Positions 39,733-48,467 of a stretch of DNA of 49,132 nt are shown here, piece by piece (position 1 is the first letter of the stretch; every line of letters begins with the position of its first letter). A model generated the notes under the pieces. That model had not been told where the DNA came from, did no database searches, and saw only the letters and a program-made list of their open reading frames with translations. A program made the translations under genes and the position numbers. The stretch is from an uncultured Parvularculaceae bacterium (GTDB lineage: Bacteria > Pseudomonadota > Alphaproteobacteria > Caulobacterales > Parvularculaceae): assembly GCA_913055785.1 (NCBI GenBank), contig CAJXLJ010000020.1:1-49132 (forward strand), in the 5' to 3' direction.

Positions 39733-39810
39733 TGTTCCATCCCTTCGCCGGCATGACCCGGATCAGGTGGTTAAGGGTGCTTCTCAGTCCCCTGCCCTTG
39801 CTCCCTGGCG
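39733..39810 (-). promoter_or_regulatory. second TPP riboswitch-like element
   Basis: On the minus strand it reads AAGGGCAGGGGACTGAGA, then AGCACCCTTAACCACCTGATC, CGGGTCATGCCGGCGAAGGG. This includes the CTGAGA, ACCC-CACCTGATC and ATGCCGGCGAAGGG blocks of the THI element. P2 (AAGGG/CCCTT) is good. P3 is very short and P1 is poor, so it may be shortened or degenerate. The next gene on the strand is the outer-membrane barrel, 250 bases away. The rest of the 535-base gap (39484-40017) shows no gene I can support. Confidence 0.85.
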
Positions 39811-40017
39811 CGCAGCGCTCCCGGCGCCTCTTTAAGGATGAGACCATCTTAAAACGAGGCCGACCGAGAGTTGCGCGTCGCACGAGCTGTCAAACAGAGT
39901 CGACAGGCGGGACGCCCCTCGGAACGTGATCAGCATGCCAAAAAAGCGCGAATTTGACAAGAAAAATCGGCGCGTCCGACATTCAACCTGATGCAATTTA
40001 AAACGATTTAAAGGCGT

Positions 40018-40461
40018 TTATTGCGACGCCCGGGCGATCGCCTGCGCGATCGCCGCGCGCATCGCTTTTCCCGAATGATTGATCGTCAGTGTATCAATGA
40101 TTTCTCCGGTGTCACGATCAACGAGCACCGTAAAACCGGTTGCGCCCTTAAACTGCGGGTATATCTTCGCTAACCCTTCCGCCGCAGCCAGTTGCTCGAT
40201 CTCCTTGCGTTCGCCGAACGTGAAATCGAGCTCAACGAATTTCACCGGCTGGTCGGCGAAGTCAGGAATGACCCGCGCGAGACGCGGCATCAGTATCTTG
40301 CAGGAAGAACACCATGCGGAGGCGAATGTCGCGGCCACCACTTCCGGATCGCCTTCATAGCGATACTCAGCGCCGGCGGCCGGCATCCGGTTGACAAAAG
40401 CGTAGCCGGCGACGCCGAGAATAACGATCACGGGGAAAAGGAACTGTTTCAAACGCTGCAT
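40018..40461 (-). CDS. membrane-anchored thioredoxin-fold protein
   Basis: The 147-residue protein has an N-terminal membrane anchor (FLFPVIVILGVAGYAFV) and a thioredoxin-like domain with a CSSC motif at about residues 51-54 (FASAWCSSCKILMP). The cis-proline region is less clear (FKGATGFTVLVD). It is likely a periplasmic thiol-disulfide protein. It starts about 75 bases after the purA stop, on the same strand. Confidence 0.87.
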   Translation of the reverse strand: MQRLKQFLFPVIVILGVAGYAFVNRMPAAGAEYRYEGDPEVVAATFASAWCSSCKILMPRLARVIPDFADQPVKFVELDFTFGERKEIEQLAAAEGLAKIYPQFKGATGFTVLVDRDTGEIIDTLTINHSGKAMRAAIAQAIARASQ

Positions 40462-40537
40462 GGCACACCTTCCAACATCGTCACTTTCGCAAATTCTCCC
40501 GGCGGTTTCCAGCCCGCGTCGCCGCCTCAGGGCGAGG

Positions 40538-41830
40538 CTAGTCCTGAAACGGATCGCGCATCAAAATGACGTCGTCCCGCTCCGGGCTCGTCGAGACCAG
40601 CGCGACCGGGGCTTCGATGAGCTCCTCGATGCGGCGCACATATTTTACCGCTTCGGCTGGAAGGTCCGCCCAGGAGCGCGCCTTCTCCGTCGTGCCGCTC
40701 CAGCCTTCCATGGTTTCGTAGATCGGTTCGGCGACGGCCTGAATGTCAGCGCCGGCGGGAAGGTAATCGTAATCCTCGCCGCCGATGCGATAACCGACGC
40801 AGACTTTCAGCTCCTCAAAACCGTCAAGCACGTCGAGCTTGGTGAGCGCGATCCCGTCGACGCCGGCGATCTTAAGGGTCTGGCGCACCAGCGCCGCATC
40901 AAACCAGCCGCAGCGGCGTTTGCGGCCGGTGACCGTGCCGAACTCATGGCCGCGTTCGCCGAGCCGTTTGCCGGTCTCGTCCTCGAGTTCGGTCGGAAAC
41001 GGCCCCTCGCCGACGCGTGTCGTGTACGCCTTGACGATCCCGAGCACATAGCCGACCGCGCGCGGCCCGAGACCTGATCCAGCCGCCGCCTGTCCCGCCA
41101 CCGTGTTTGAGGAGGTGACGTAAGGATAAGTGCCATGATCGACATCGAGGAGCACGCCCTGCGCGCCTTCAAAAAGAATGCGCTTGCCTTCCTTGCGAGC
41201 GGTGTCGAGTTCGCGCCAGACCGGTTTCATGAATGGCGTGATGCGATCCGCGACGCTTTTCAGCGTTTCAAGGAGCGCTGCGCCGTCCGCTTCCTCGCCG
41301 CCGAGACCGCGGCGCAGCGCGTTGTGGTGAACAAGCAGATTTTCGATCTTGCCCGGCAGCGTGTCGAGCCGCGCCAGATCAACGATCCGCAATCCCCGCC
41401 GTCCCGCCTTGTCTTCGTAAGCAGGGCCGATGCCGCGCTTGGTCGTGCCGATCCGCACGCCGGAATTGGAGGTCTCGCGCATCGCGTCGAGTTCCTGATG
41501 GACTGGCAGGATCAGCGATGCGTTCTCCGCAATCATCAGATTATCGGGCGTCACCTCGACGCCCTGCTCGCGGATGCGGTCGATCTCGGCGAGCAGCGCG
41601 AACGGGTCGACGACAACCCCGGCGCCAATGACGCCCGCGCAGCCTTTGCGCACGACGCCCGACGGCAACAGGGAAAGCTTGTAGACGACGCCGTCAATAA
41701 CAAGCGTGTGTCCGGCGTTATGGCCGCCCTGAAAGCGCACGACCACGTCGGCCCGCGCCGACAACCAGTCGACAATCTTGCCCTTCCCCTCGTCGCCCCA
41801 CTGGGCGCCGATCACGGCCACATCGGCCAT
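40538..41830 (-). CDS. purA: adenylosuccinate synthetase
   Basis: PurA joins IMP and aspartate with GTP to give adenylosuccinate, first step to AMP. It has 430 residues, normal length. The start [19 protein letters not shown] with the GDEGKGK loop, QGGHNAGHT, the [21 protein letters not shown] block and the [12 protein letters not shown] segment are diagnostic. The 195 bases between it and the divergent M16 gene must hold both promoters, but no site stands out. Confidence 0.99.
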   Translation of the reverse strand: MADVAVIGAQWGDEGKGKIVDWLSARADVVVRFQGGHNAGHTLVIDGVVYKLSLLPSGVVRKGCAGVIGAGVVVDPFALLAEIDRIREQGVEVTPDNLMIAENASLILPVHQELDAMRETSNSGVRIGTTKRGIGPAYEDKAGRRGLRIVDLARLDTLPGKIENLLVHHNALRRGLGGEEADGAALLETLKSVADRITPFMKPVWRELDTARKEGKRILFEGAQGVLLDVDHGTYPYVTSSNTVAGQAAAGSGLGPRAVGYVLGIVKAYTTRVGEGPFPTELEDETGKRLGERGHEFGTVTGRKRRCGWFDAALVRQTLKIAGVDGIALTKLDVLDGFEELKVCVGYRIGGEDYDYLPAGADIQAVAEPIYETMEGWSGTTEKARSWADLPAEAVKYVRRIEELIEAPVALVSTSPERDDVILMRDPFQD

Positions 41831-42024
41831 AACGGTCCTCCATTTGAGATATCGCGGCGCACCATAATCCCTTTGCGAGACCGGTCAACGCGCAAAGCGG
41901 CGAAGCGGCGGACCGAGCTTAGGATGCGGGCGAACGGCCCTTTACACCCGCCGGAACGGCTTGTGTTCGCCGGAGGGAGCGGCGATCATGCCGGCAGAAT
42001 CACCCCTCGAACAGCGAGCCCAAT

Positions 42025-44853
42025 ATGAAACACGCCGCCCTCGCCCTCGTCGCATCCTGCGCTCTCGCCCCGCTCGGCTGCAGCCGCGATGCGGACGCCC
42101 CCAAGCCGGCGGCGAACGAACAGCTGGTCGAATTCGAATCGTTCGAACTCGACAACGGCCTCAAAGTGATCTTCCACAGCGACCGTTCCGATCCGGTCGT
42201 CGCCGTGGCGTTGACCGCCCATGTGGGCTCGGCGCGAGAAAAACCGGGCCGCACCGGCTTCGCCCATCTATTCGAACATCTCCTGTTTCTGGAATCGGAA
42301 AATCTCGGCAAGGGCGGTCTCGACGCCATGTCAGCGCGGATCGGCGGCTCCGGCGCCAATGGATCGACCAGCCGCGACCGCACGAACTATTACCAGACCG
42401 TACCCAACGACGCGCTTGAGAAGATGATCTGGGCGGAAGCCGACAAGATCGGCTTTTTCATCAACACAGTCACCGAGCCGGTGCTCGCCAAGGAAAAGCA
42501 GGTCGTCAAAAACGAAAAGCGCCAGAGCTACGACAACCAGCCATATGGCTATGAGGGCTATGTAATCAGCAAGGCGCTCTATCCGGAAGGCCACCCTTAC
42601 AGCTGGCAGGTAATCGGCTCGCTGGCCGATCTCGACGCAGCAACCCTTGAGGATGTGAAGGAATTCTATCGCGCCTGGTACACGCCGAACAATGTCACGC
42701 TGGTGCTCGCCGGCGACTTCGACAAAAAACAAGCCCGCGAATGGGTGCATAAGTATTTCGATGAAATTCCGCGCGGCCCCGATGTTGCGTCGCTGGACGT
42801 ACAGCCGGTCACGCTTGACGCCTCAAAGCTGCTTTTCCATGAGGACAGTTTTGCGCAGCTCCCGCAGCTCACCATGACCTGGCCGACGGTGCCGCAATAT
42901 CACCCCGACATGTACGCGCTCGACGTTCTCCACGACCTTCTGACCGACGGCAAGAATGCACCGCTCAACAAGGTGCTGGTCGACGAGGAAAAACTAACCG
43001 CCGGCGTGTACGCGTTCGAGTATAACTCTGAGCTTGCAGGGGAGAGCATGATCGGCGTGCGAGCTTTTGATGGAGTCGATCTCGACGACATCAAGGCGGC
43101 GCTCGACGAAGGCTTCGCGCGCTTTGAAAGCGAAGGAATCGCCGAGAAAGATCTCAATCGCGTGAAAACCGCTCAGGAAGTATCATTCTACAACGGGATC
43201 CAGAGCGTGCTCGGCAAGGCGTTTAATCTTGCGCAATATGAAATATTCGCAGGCGATCCCGGCTACATCAATCAGGACATCAAGAACATTCGGGCGGTCA
43301 CCGCTGACGACGTCATGCGCGTCTACAACAAGTACATCAAGGACAAGCCTTTCGTGGCGACCAGCTTCGTGCCCAAGGGGGCGCCGGAACTGGCGCTCGA
43401 AAATTCATCGCGCGCAGAGGTCGTCGAGGAAGCCATCGTGCAAGGCGCGGAAGAAACGTTCGACGCCAGCGCCGTCGCCGATTATGAGCGCACGCCGTCA
43501 AGCTTTGACCGAACCGTCGAGCCGCCCTACGGCGCCAGGCCGGTCGTGCAGATTCCGAAAATCTGGGAAGCCGGACTCGAAAACGGTCTTCATGTTTACG
43601 GCATCAAAGACGACGAATTGCCGCTTGTGCAGTTCGAGCTTTCATTTGATGGCGGACACTTGCTTGACGACCCTCAAAAACCTGGCGCCGCCAATCTCCT
43701 TGCCGAACTTATGGACAAAGGGACGGCGGAACGCACGACTGCGGAGCTCGAAGAAGCGATCGCAGCGCTCGGCGCAACGATATCGATCGGCGCAGGCGAC
43801 GAGCGTTTCATCATCAGCGGCCAGACGCTGGCGCGTAATTTCAACCAGACTATAGACCTTGTGGCGGAAATGCTGCTCAAACCGCGCTGGGACGAGGAAG
43901 AGTTCGCCCTCGCCAAGGCGCGCGTCAGTTACGAATTGCAGTCCCTCGCCGCCGACCCCAACGCCATTGCGGCGAATGCTTACGCCCGGATCACATTTGG
44001 TGAAGGACATATTCTCGCAACACCGGTTCGCGGCGCCGAAAGCGCTATCGGCGCTATGACGATTGACGATATCAAAACCTACTACGTTAAATACTTGACG
44101 CCGAAGGCGGCGAATTTCCGCGTTGTTGGCGCGATCAGTGAAGCCGATGCAAAAACGGCGCTCAGCGCTATCAACGCCCCGTGGCAGGGCGATGCCTTGG
44201 CTGAGCCTGACTATCCGGCGCCTGCCGCACCAGAAACAAGCGTTATCTATTTCGTTGACGTCCCCGGCGCGAAGCAATCCGTATTTCAGTTCGGCTATCC
44301 GGCGCTCACTTACACCGATCCGGATTTCTACCCAGCGCTGGTCATGAATTACCGGCTTGGCGGCGGCGGTTTTGCTTCGCGGCTAACGCAGGAACTGCGC
44401 GAATCCAAAGGCTATACCTACGGCATTCGCTCCGGCTTTTCCGGCTCTTCGCGCTATGGCGATTTCCGCATCGCCAGCGGCGTGCGCTCAAACGTCACCT
44501 ACGAGGCGGCGGCGCTCGTCAAGGAGCTTCTCGAAAGCTACGGCGCGACGTTCACGGAAGAAGACCTCGGCGTCACGAAAAGTTTTCTCCTGAAAAGCAA
44601 GGCGCGAGCGTTCGAAACGCTTGGCGCGAAACTCGGCATGCTCGAAAATATCGCCGACTACGGCCTGCCTTACGACTACGTTAAAAAGCAGGATGAAATC
44701 GTCGAGGCGATGACCGTTGAGCGTATCCAGGAACTGGCGGGCGCCTATATTCGCCCTGACGCCATGAACTGGGTGGTCGTCGGCGACGCAGAAACGCAAG
44801 CGGCGCGGCTTGAAGCCCTCGGCTATGGCGCGCCGGTGATGATCAAGGAATAG
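42025..44853 (+). CDS. M16-family zinc metallopeptidase (two-domain, exported)
   Basis: The 942-residue protein has an N-terminal signal with a Cys near residue 19 (LAPLGC), possibly a lipoprotein though the box is imperfect. The first M16 domain has the inverted zinc motif HLFEH at about residue 82, with NEKRQSYDNQPYG downstream supplying the third ligand. The second half (from about residue 500) is a paired M16 domain without HxxEH (ANLLAELMDKGT instead), as usual for M16B/pitrilysin-like pairs. It degrades short peptides in the periplasm, by family inference. The small exported gene follows after 87 bases. Confidence 0.93.
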   Translation: MKHAALALVASCALAPLGCSRDADAPKPAANEQLVEFESFELDNGLKVIFHSDRSDPVVAVALTAHVGSAREKPGRTGFAHLFEHLLFLESENLGKGGLDAMSARIGGSGANGSTSRDRTNYYQTVPNDALEKMIWAEADKIGFFINTVTEPVLAKEKQVVKNEKRQSYDNQPYGYEGYVISKALYPEGHPYSWQVIGSLADLDAATLEDVKEFYRAWYTPNNVTLVLAGDFDKKQAREWVHKYFDEIPRGPDVASLDVQPVTLDASKLLFHEDSFAQLPQLTMTWPTVPQYHPDMYALDVLHDLLTDGKNAPLNKVLVDEEKLTAGVYAFEYNSELAGESMIGVRAFDGVDLDDIKAALDEGFARFESEGIAEKDLNRVKTAQEVSFYNGIQSVLGKAFNLAQYEIFAGDPGYINQDIKNIRAVTADDVMRVYNKYIKDKPFVATSFVPKGAPELALENSSRAEVVEEAIVQGAEETFDASAVADYERTPSSFDRTVEPPYGARPVVQIPKIWEAGLENGLHVYGIKDDELPLVQFELSFDGGHLLDDPQKPGAANLLAELMDKGTAERTTAELEEAIAALGATISIGAGDERFIISGQTLARNFNQTIDLVAEMLLKPRWDEEEFALAKARVSYELQSLAADPNAIAANAYARITFGEGHILATPVRGAESAIGAMTIDDIKTYYVKYLTPKAANFRVVGAISEADAKTALSAINAPWQGDALAEPDYPAPAAPETSVIYFVDVPGAKQSVFQFGYPALTYTDPDFYPALVMNYRLGGGGFASRLTQELRESKGYTYGIRSGFSGSSRYGDFRIASGVRSNVTYEAAALVKELLESYGATFTEEDLGVTKSFLLKSKARAFETLGAKLGMLENIADYGLPYDYVKKQDEIVEAMTVERIQELAGAYIRPDAMNWVVVGDAETQAARLEALGYGAPVMIKE

Positions 44854-44940
44854 CCTCGCTTCACCGGGTTTTGATCGGGCGCCGGATTGCCGAAAGGAAG
44901 CGATCCGGCCCTAATACTCTCCATTAGAGGGAAAAAAATC

Positions 44941-45456
44941 ATGAAACTGCTCGCCGCCTTCGCAGCAGCCCTGCTCGCCGCGCCCGCCGCCGCCCAGAAT
45001 CCGCCCCCGCCTCCACCATGTCAGGACGAGATCTACCGTCAGTTCGATTTCTGGGCCGGGGAATGGGAAGTCTTTGCGAAAAACGCGCAAGGCCAGGACA
45101 TCAAGGCCGGCGAGAACGTGATTTCCATTGAGGAAAACGGCTGCCTGCTGGTCGAACACTGGACAAACAATGGCGGCGGCACCGGACAGAGCTACAATTT
45201 CATCGATCTCGCTACGGGCAAGTGGCGCCAGATCTGGGTCAGCGCCGGTTCAGTGATCGACTATTCTGGCGAGCTCAATAACGACGGCGCCATGGTCCTT
45301 GAAGGGGAGATCGCAAACCGCAACGGAACCAAGGCGCCGTTCAGGGGAACTTGGACGCTTCAGGAAGACGGCTCGGTGCGTCAGCATTTTCAGCAATACG
45401 ATCCGGAGAACGACGTCTGGAGCGACTGGTTTGTCGGGATTTACAAAAAGAAATAA
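44941..45456 (+). CDS. small exported protein, DUF1579-like (uncertain)
   Basis: The 171-residue protein has a signal peptide (MKLLAAFAAALLAAPAAAQ) followed by a Pro stretch. The body starts FDFWAGEWEVFAKN and looks like a single small beta-barrel, reminiscent of DUF1579/lipocalin-like folds. One Cys pair (PCQDE, ENGCLL) may form a disulfide. The function is unknown. ATG 44941 has AGAGGG upstream and starts the signal peptide cleanly; the frame is open to 44887. It is convergent with serA, 8 bases apart. Confidence 0.8.
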   Translation: MKLLAAFAAALLAAPAAAQNPPPPPPCQDEIYRQFDFWAGEWEVFAKNAQGQDIKAGENVISIEENGCLLVEHWTNNGGGTGQSYNFIDLATGKWRQIWVSAGSVIDYSGELNNDGAMVLEGEIANRNGTKAPFRGTWTLQEDGSVRQHFQQYDPENDVWSDWFVGIYKKK

Positions 45457-45464
45457 GCGATCGC

Positions 45465-47045
45465 CTAAAACGACAGCGACTTGGCTTGCGTCACATGCGG
45501 CAGGGCGCGGACTTTTTCCAGCACCGCTTCCGTCACCGGCTCGTCAACGGCGATCAGCGCAATCGCCTGCGCGCCGGGCGCCGATCGGCCGAGATTGAAG
45601 GTCGCGATATTGACGCCCGCCTCGCCCAGCGTCTGCCCCAGCGCGCCGATGAAGCCCGGTTTGTCGTCATTGGTGGTGAATAACATGTGCGGATAAAAGC
45701 CCGCCTCCATCTCGACGCCCTTGATCTCGACGATCCGCGGGGCGCCGGCGAACACCGTGCCGGAAATGCTTCGTTCCTGGTTTTCAGAGGTAATCCTGAG
45801 ACGAATGATGCTGTCATAGATTTCCGCATTCTCGCTGAATGTCTCGGCGACGGCGACCCCGCGCTCACGGGCGAGCACCGGCGCGTTCACGACATTGACC
45901 TCTTCCAGCATCGGCTTGAGGACGCCGGCCACCGCCGACGCCGTCAGCGGTTTGGTGTTCAGCGCCGCCACCTCGCCTTCATAAATCACTTCGATCTTCT
46001 TAAGCCCGCTTTCCGTAAGCTGGCCGGCGAAGGCGCCGAGTTTTTCAGCAAGCATGATGAAGGGTTTGAGGCGCGGCGCCTCCTCCGCCGTCACGGACGG
46101 CGAGTTGAGGGAATTCGAAACCGCGCCGCGCATCAGATAATCGGCCATCTGTTCGGCGATCTGGATCGCGACATTCTCCTGCGCTTCCATCGTCGACGCG
46201 CCGAGATGCGGCGTCGCGACAACTTTCGGATGACCGAAAAGCGCATGCTCGGTCGCGGGCTCCGTTGCAAACACGTCTAGCGCGGCGCCGGCGATGCGGC
46301 CTTCATCGAGCGCGTCTTTCAACGCCTCTTCATCGACGAGGCCGCCGCGCGCGCAGTTCACCACATAAGCGCCTTTCTTGAGTTTCGCGAGATTATCCCT
46401 GCCGAGCACATTGCGCGTCTGGTCGGTAAGCGGCGTGTGCAGTGTGACGATGTCGGCGCGGGAGAGCAGTTCTTCGAGGGCGACCTTCTCAACGCCAATC
46501 TCAACAGCGCGTTCTTCGGTAAGGAACGGATCAAAGGCAATGACTCGCATTTTGAGACCAACGCCGCGATCGGCGACGATCGATCCGATATTGCCGCAGC
46601 CGATCACGCCAAGCGTTTTGCCGAAGACTTCCGCGCCCATGAACGCCGACTTCTCCCACTTGCCGGCGTGTGTCGATTGCGACGCCTGCGGAATCTGGCG
46701 CACCAGCGAGAACATCATTGCGATGGCGTGTTCCGCTGTTGTGATGGCGTTGCCATAGGGCGTGTTCATCACCACGACGCCAGCCGCAGTGGCGGCGGGG
46801 ATGTCGATATTGTCGACGCCGATGCCGGCGCGGCCGATCACTTTGAGGTTTTTCGCCGCCGCGATGATTTTCGACGTCGCCTTGGTGGCCGAACGCACCG
46901 CCAGCCCGTCATAGGCGCCGATGACGTCAAGAAGCCTGTCCTTGTCCTTGCCGAGATCGGGCTGATAGTCGACGTCGACACCGCGCTCTCTGAAAATGTT
47001 GACGGCGGTTTCGCTAAGCTTGTCGGAAATAAGCACTTTGGGCAT
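45465..47045 (-). CDS. serA: D-3-phosphoglycerate dehydrogenase
   Basis: SerA oxidises 3-phosphoglycerate to 3-phosphohydroxypyruvate, the first step of serine synthesis. The protein has 526 residues, the long form. It shows GRAGIGVDNID, the nucleotide loop GCGNIGSIVADRG, a catalytic NCARGGLVDEEAL block, an ASB-like domain at about 320-450 and a C-terminal ACT domain (LFTTNDDKPGFIGALGQTLGEAGVNIA). ATG 47045 is chosen, with AGAGGAAAA upstream. It lies about 107 bases after serC on the same strand, and the two form the usual serCA operon. Confidence 0.98.
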   Translation of the reverse strand: MPKVLISDKLSETAVNIFRERGVDVDYQPDLGKDKDRLLDVIGAYDGLAVRSATKATSKIIAAAKNLKVIGRAGIGVDNIDIPAATAAGVVVMNTPYGNAITTAEHAIAMMFSLVRQIPQASQSTHAGKWEKSAFMGAEVFGKTLGVIGCGNIGSIVADRGVGLKMRVIAFDPFLTEERAVEIGVEKVALEELLSRADIVTLHTPLTDQTRNVLGRDNLAKLKKGAYVVNCARGGLVDEEALKDALDEGRIAGAALDVFATEPATEHALFGHPKVVATPHLGASTMEAQENVAIQIAEQMADYLMRGAVSNSLNSPSVTAEEAPRLKPFIMLAEKLGAFAGQLTESGLKKIEVIYEGEVAALNTKPLTASAVAGVLKPMLEEVNVVNAPVLARERGVAVAETFSENAEIYDSIIRLRITSENQERSISGTVFAGAPRIVEIKGVEMEAGFYPHMLFTTNDDKPGFIGALGQTLGEAGVNIATFNLGRSAPGAQAIALIAVDEPVTEAVLEKVRALPHVTQAKSLSF

Positions 47046-47071
47046 GAGATTTTTCCTCTTTGATCTTTCGC

Positions 47072-47140
47072 CGCTCATCCCGGCGAAAGCCGGAATCTGG
47101 TCCATGTTTCAGAAGGTCCCGGCCTGCGCCGGGACGAGCG
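47072..47140. repeat. 69-base palindromic intergenic element between serC and serA
   Basis: CGCTCATCCCGGC at 47072 is repeated inverted, with one mismatch, as GCCGGGACGAGCG ending at 47140. Inside, two smaller stems (CCCGGCgaaaGCCGG and GTCCCGGCctgcGCCGGGAC) are visible. This resembles the small palindromic elements common in alphaproteobacterial genomes. Confidence 0.7.
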
Positions 47141-47152
47141 GATAAATGGTTG

Positions 47153-48310
47153 TCAGATAGCTGATTTGGCTTCCGCGAACGCCCAGTCGAGCCAGGGGCC
47201 GAGCGCTTTGATGTCGGCGCTGTCGACGGTCGCCCCGCACCAGATACGCAAGCCCGGCGGCGCATCACGATAACCGCCGATGTCATAGGCCGCACCCTCG
47301 GCATCGAGCGCCTTTTCCATCGCTTTCACGAAGGCGCGCTGTTCGTTTTCACCAAGCGCCGTCACGGAAGGATCGACGATTTTCAAACAAACCGACGTGT
47401 TCGACCGGATTTCCGGATCGGCGCAGAGAAAATCGATCCAGTCCGTCGCTTCAACCCAGGCGCCGAGCGCCGCCGCGTTGCGAGCAGCCCGCGCATGCAG
47501 CGCATCAAGACCGCCGATCTCTTCGGCCCATTTAAGAGCATCGATATAATCCTCAACGCACAGCATCGACGGGGTGTTGATCGTCGCCCCTTCAAAAACC
47601 CCTTCATTGAGCTTGCCGCCTTTGGTGAGACGGAAGAGCTTCGGGAGCGGCCTTGGCGGCGCATAGGTTTCAAGACGATCAACGGCGCGCGGGCTCAAGA
47701 TCAGCATGCCGTGGGCCGCTTCGCCGCCAAGCACTTTCTGCCAGGAATAGGTGACGACATCGAGCTTCGGCCAGTCGAGCGGCTGCGCGAAGATCGCCGA
47801 GGTGGCGTCGCAGATGACAATCCCCTCGCGGCTCTCGCTGATCCAGTCGGCGTTCGGGACTTTGACGCCCGAAGTGGTGCCGTTCCAGGTGAAGACCAAG
47901 TCGTGCGCCGGATCGACGGCGCCAAGATCGGCGATCTCGCCGTAAGGCGCTTCAAGAATGCGCGCTTCAAGCCCGAGCTGCTTGACCGCATCCGTGACCC
48001 AGCCGGCGCCGAAACTTTCCCAGGCGAGCATGTCGACAGGACGCGCGCCCAGCATCGACCACATCGCCATTTCAACCGCGCCCGTATCGGAGGCGGGAAC
48101 GATGCCGATACGATAATTATCAGGAACGCCCAACAACGCCCGCGTGCGGTCGATCGCTTCCTTAAGACGCGCCTTGCCGGGCTTGGACCGGTGGGACCGC
48201 CCAAGCAGCGCATTATTCAACTTTTCAGGAGACCATCCAGGCCGCTTTGCGCAAGGCCCAGACGAAAAATAGACGCGCTGCGGGCGCGCAGCCGGCTTCA
48301 TTTGCTTCAT
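47153..48310 (-). CDS. serC: phosphoserine aminotransferase
   Basis: SerC converts phosphohydroxypyruvate and glutamate to phosphoserine with PLP. The protein has 385 residues of the alphaproteobacterial type, with [13 protein letters not shown], the [15 protein letters not shown] block, [27 protein letters not shown] and the PLP lysine in [15 protein letters not shown] two-hairpin leader with the ribosome binding site in the second hairpin precedes it. serA follows. Confidence 0.97.
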   Translation of the reverse strand: MKQMKPAARPQRVYFSSGPCAKRPGWSPEKLNNALLGRSHRSKPGKARLKEAIDRTRALLGVPDNYRIGIVPASDTGAVEMAMWSMLGARPVDMLAWESFGAGWVTDAVKQLGLEARILEAPYGEIADLGAVDPAHDLVFTWNGTTSGVKVPNADWISESREGIVICDATSAIFAQPLDWPKLDVVTYSWQKVLGGEAAHGMLILSPRAVDRLETYAPPRPLPKLFRLTKGGKLNEGVFEGATINTPSMLCVEDYIDALKWAEEIGGLDALHARAARNAAALGAWVEATDWIDFLCADPEIRSNTSVCLKIVDPSVTALGENEQRAFVKAMEKALDAEGAAYDIGGYRDAPPGLRIWCGATVDSADIKALGPWLDWAFAEAKSAI

Positions 48311-48315
48311 TTTAC

Positions 48316-48385
48316 TCCATCCTTCCAGATGGCTCGCGCCTCGTTGGGGAGGCGTGGCCCACCGTCACCCTCGCCGAGTGCGGCT
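48316..48385 (-). promoter_or_regulatory. serC leader RNA motif (two tandem hairpins)
   Basis: On the minus strand GGCCACGCCTC pairs across CCCAAC with GAGGCGCGAGCC (GCCTC/GAGGC plus GGC/GCC). Then CCATC/GATGG forms a second stem whose 3' arm, GGATGGAG, is also the serC ribosome binding site. This agrees with the serC motif described for alphaproteobacteria. Its ligand, if any, is unknown to me. Confidence 0.7.
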
Positions 48386-48467
48386 TAAGGGTCAATTAAA
48401 AATATTTCGCAGCCCGATAAAAAATTCTGTCTTGCCATGACAACGCCGCCCCGATAGCGCGGGGCGC

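Noticed and set aside
39507-39740. Short minus-strand frame between the second TPP element and the barrel gene
   Set aside because: It starts within the riboswitch and shows no signal peptide or family pattern; could be a remnant, but not supported.
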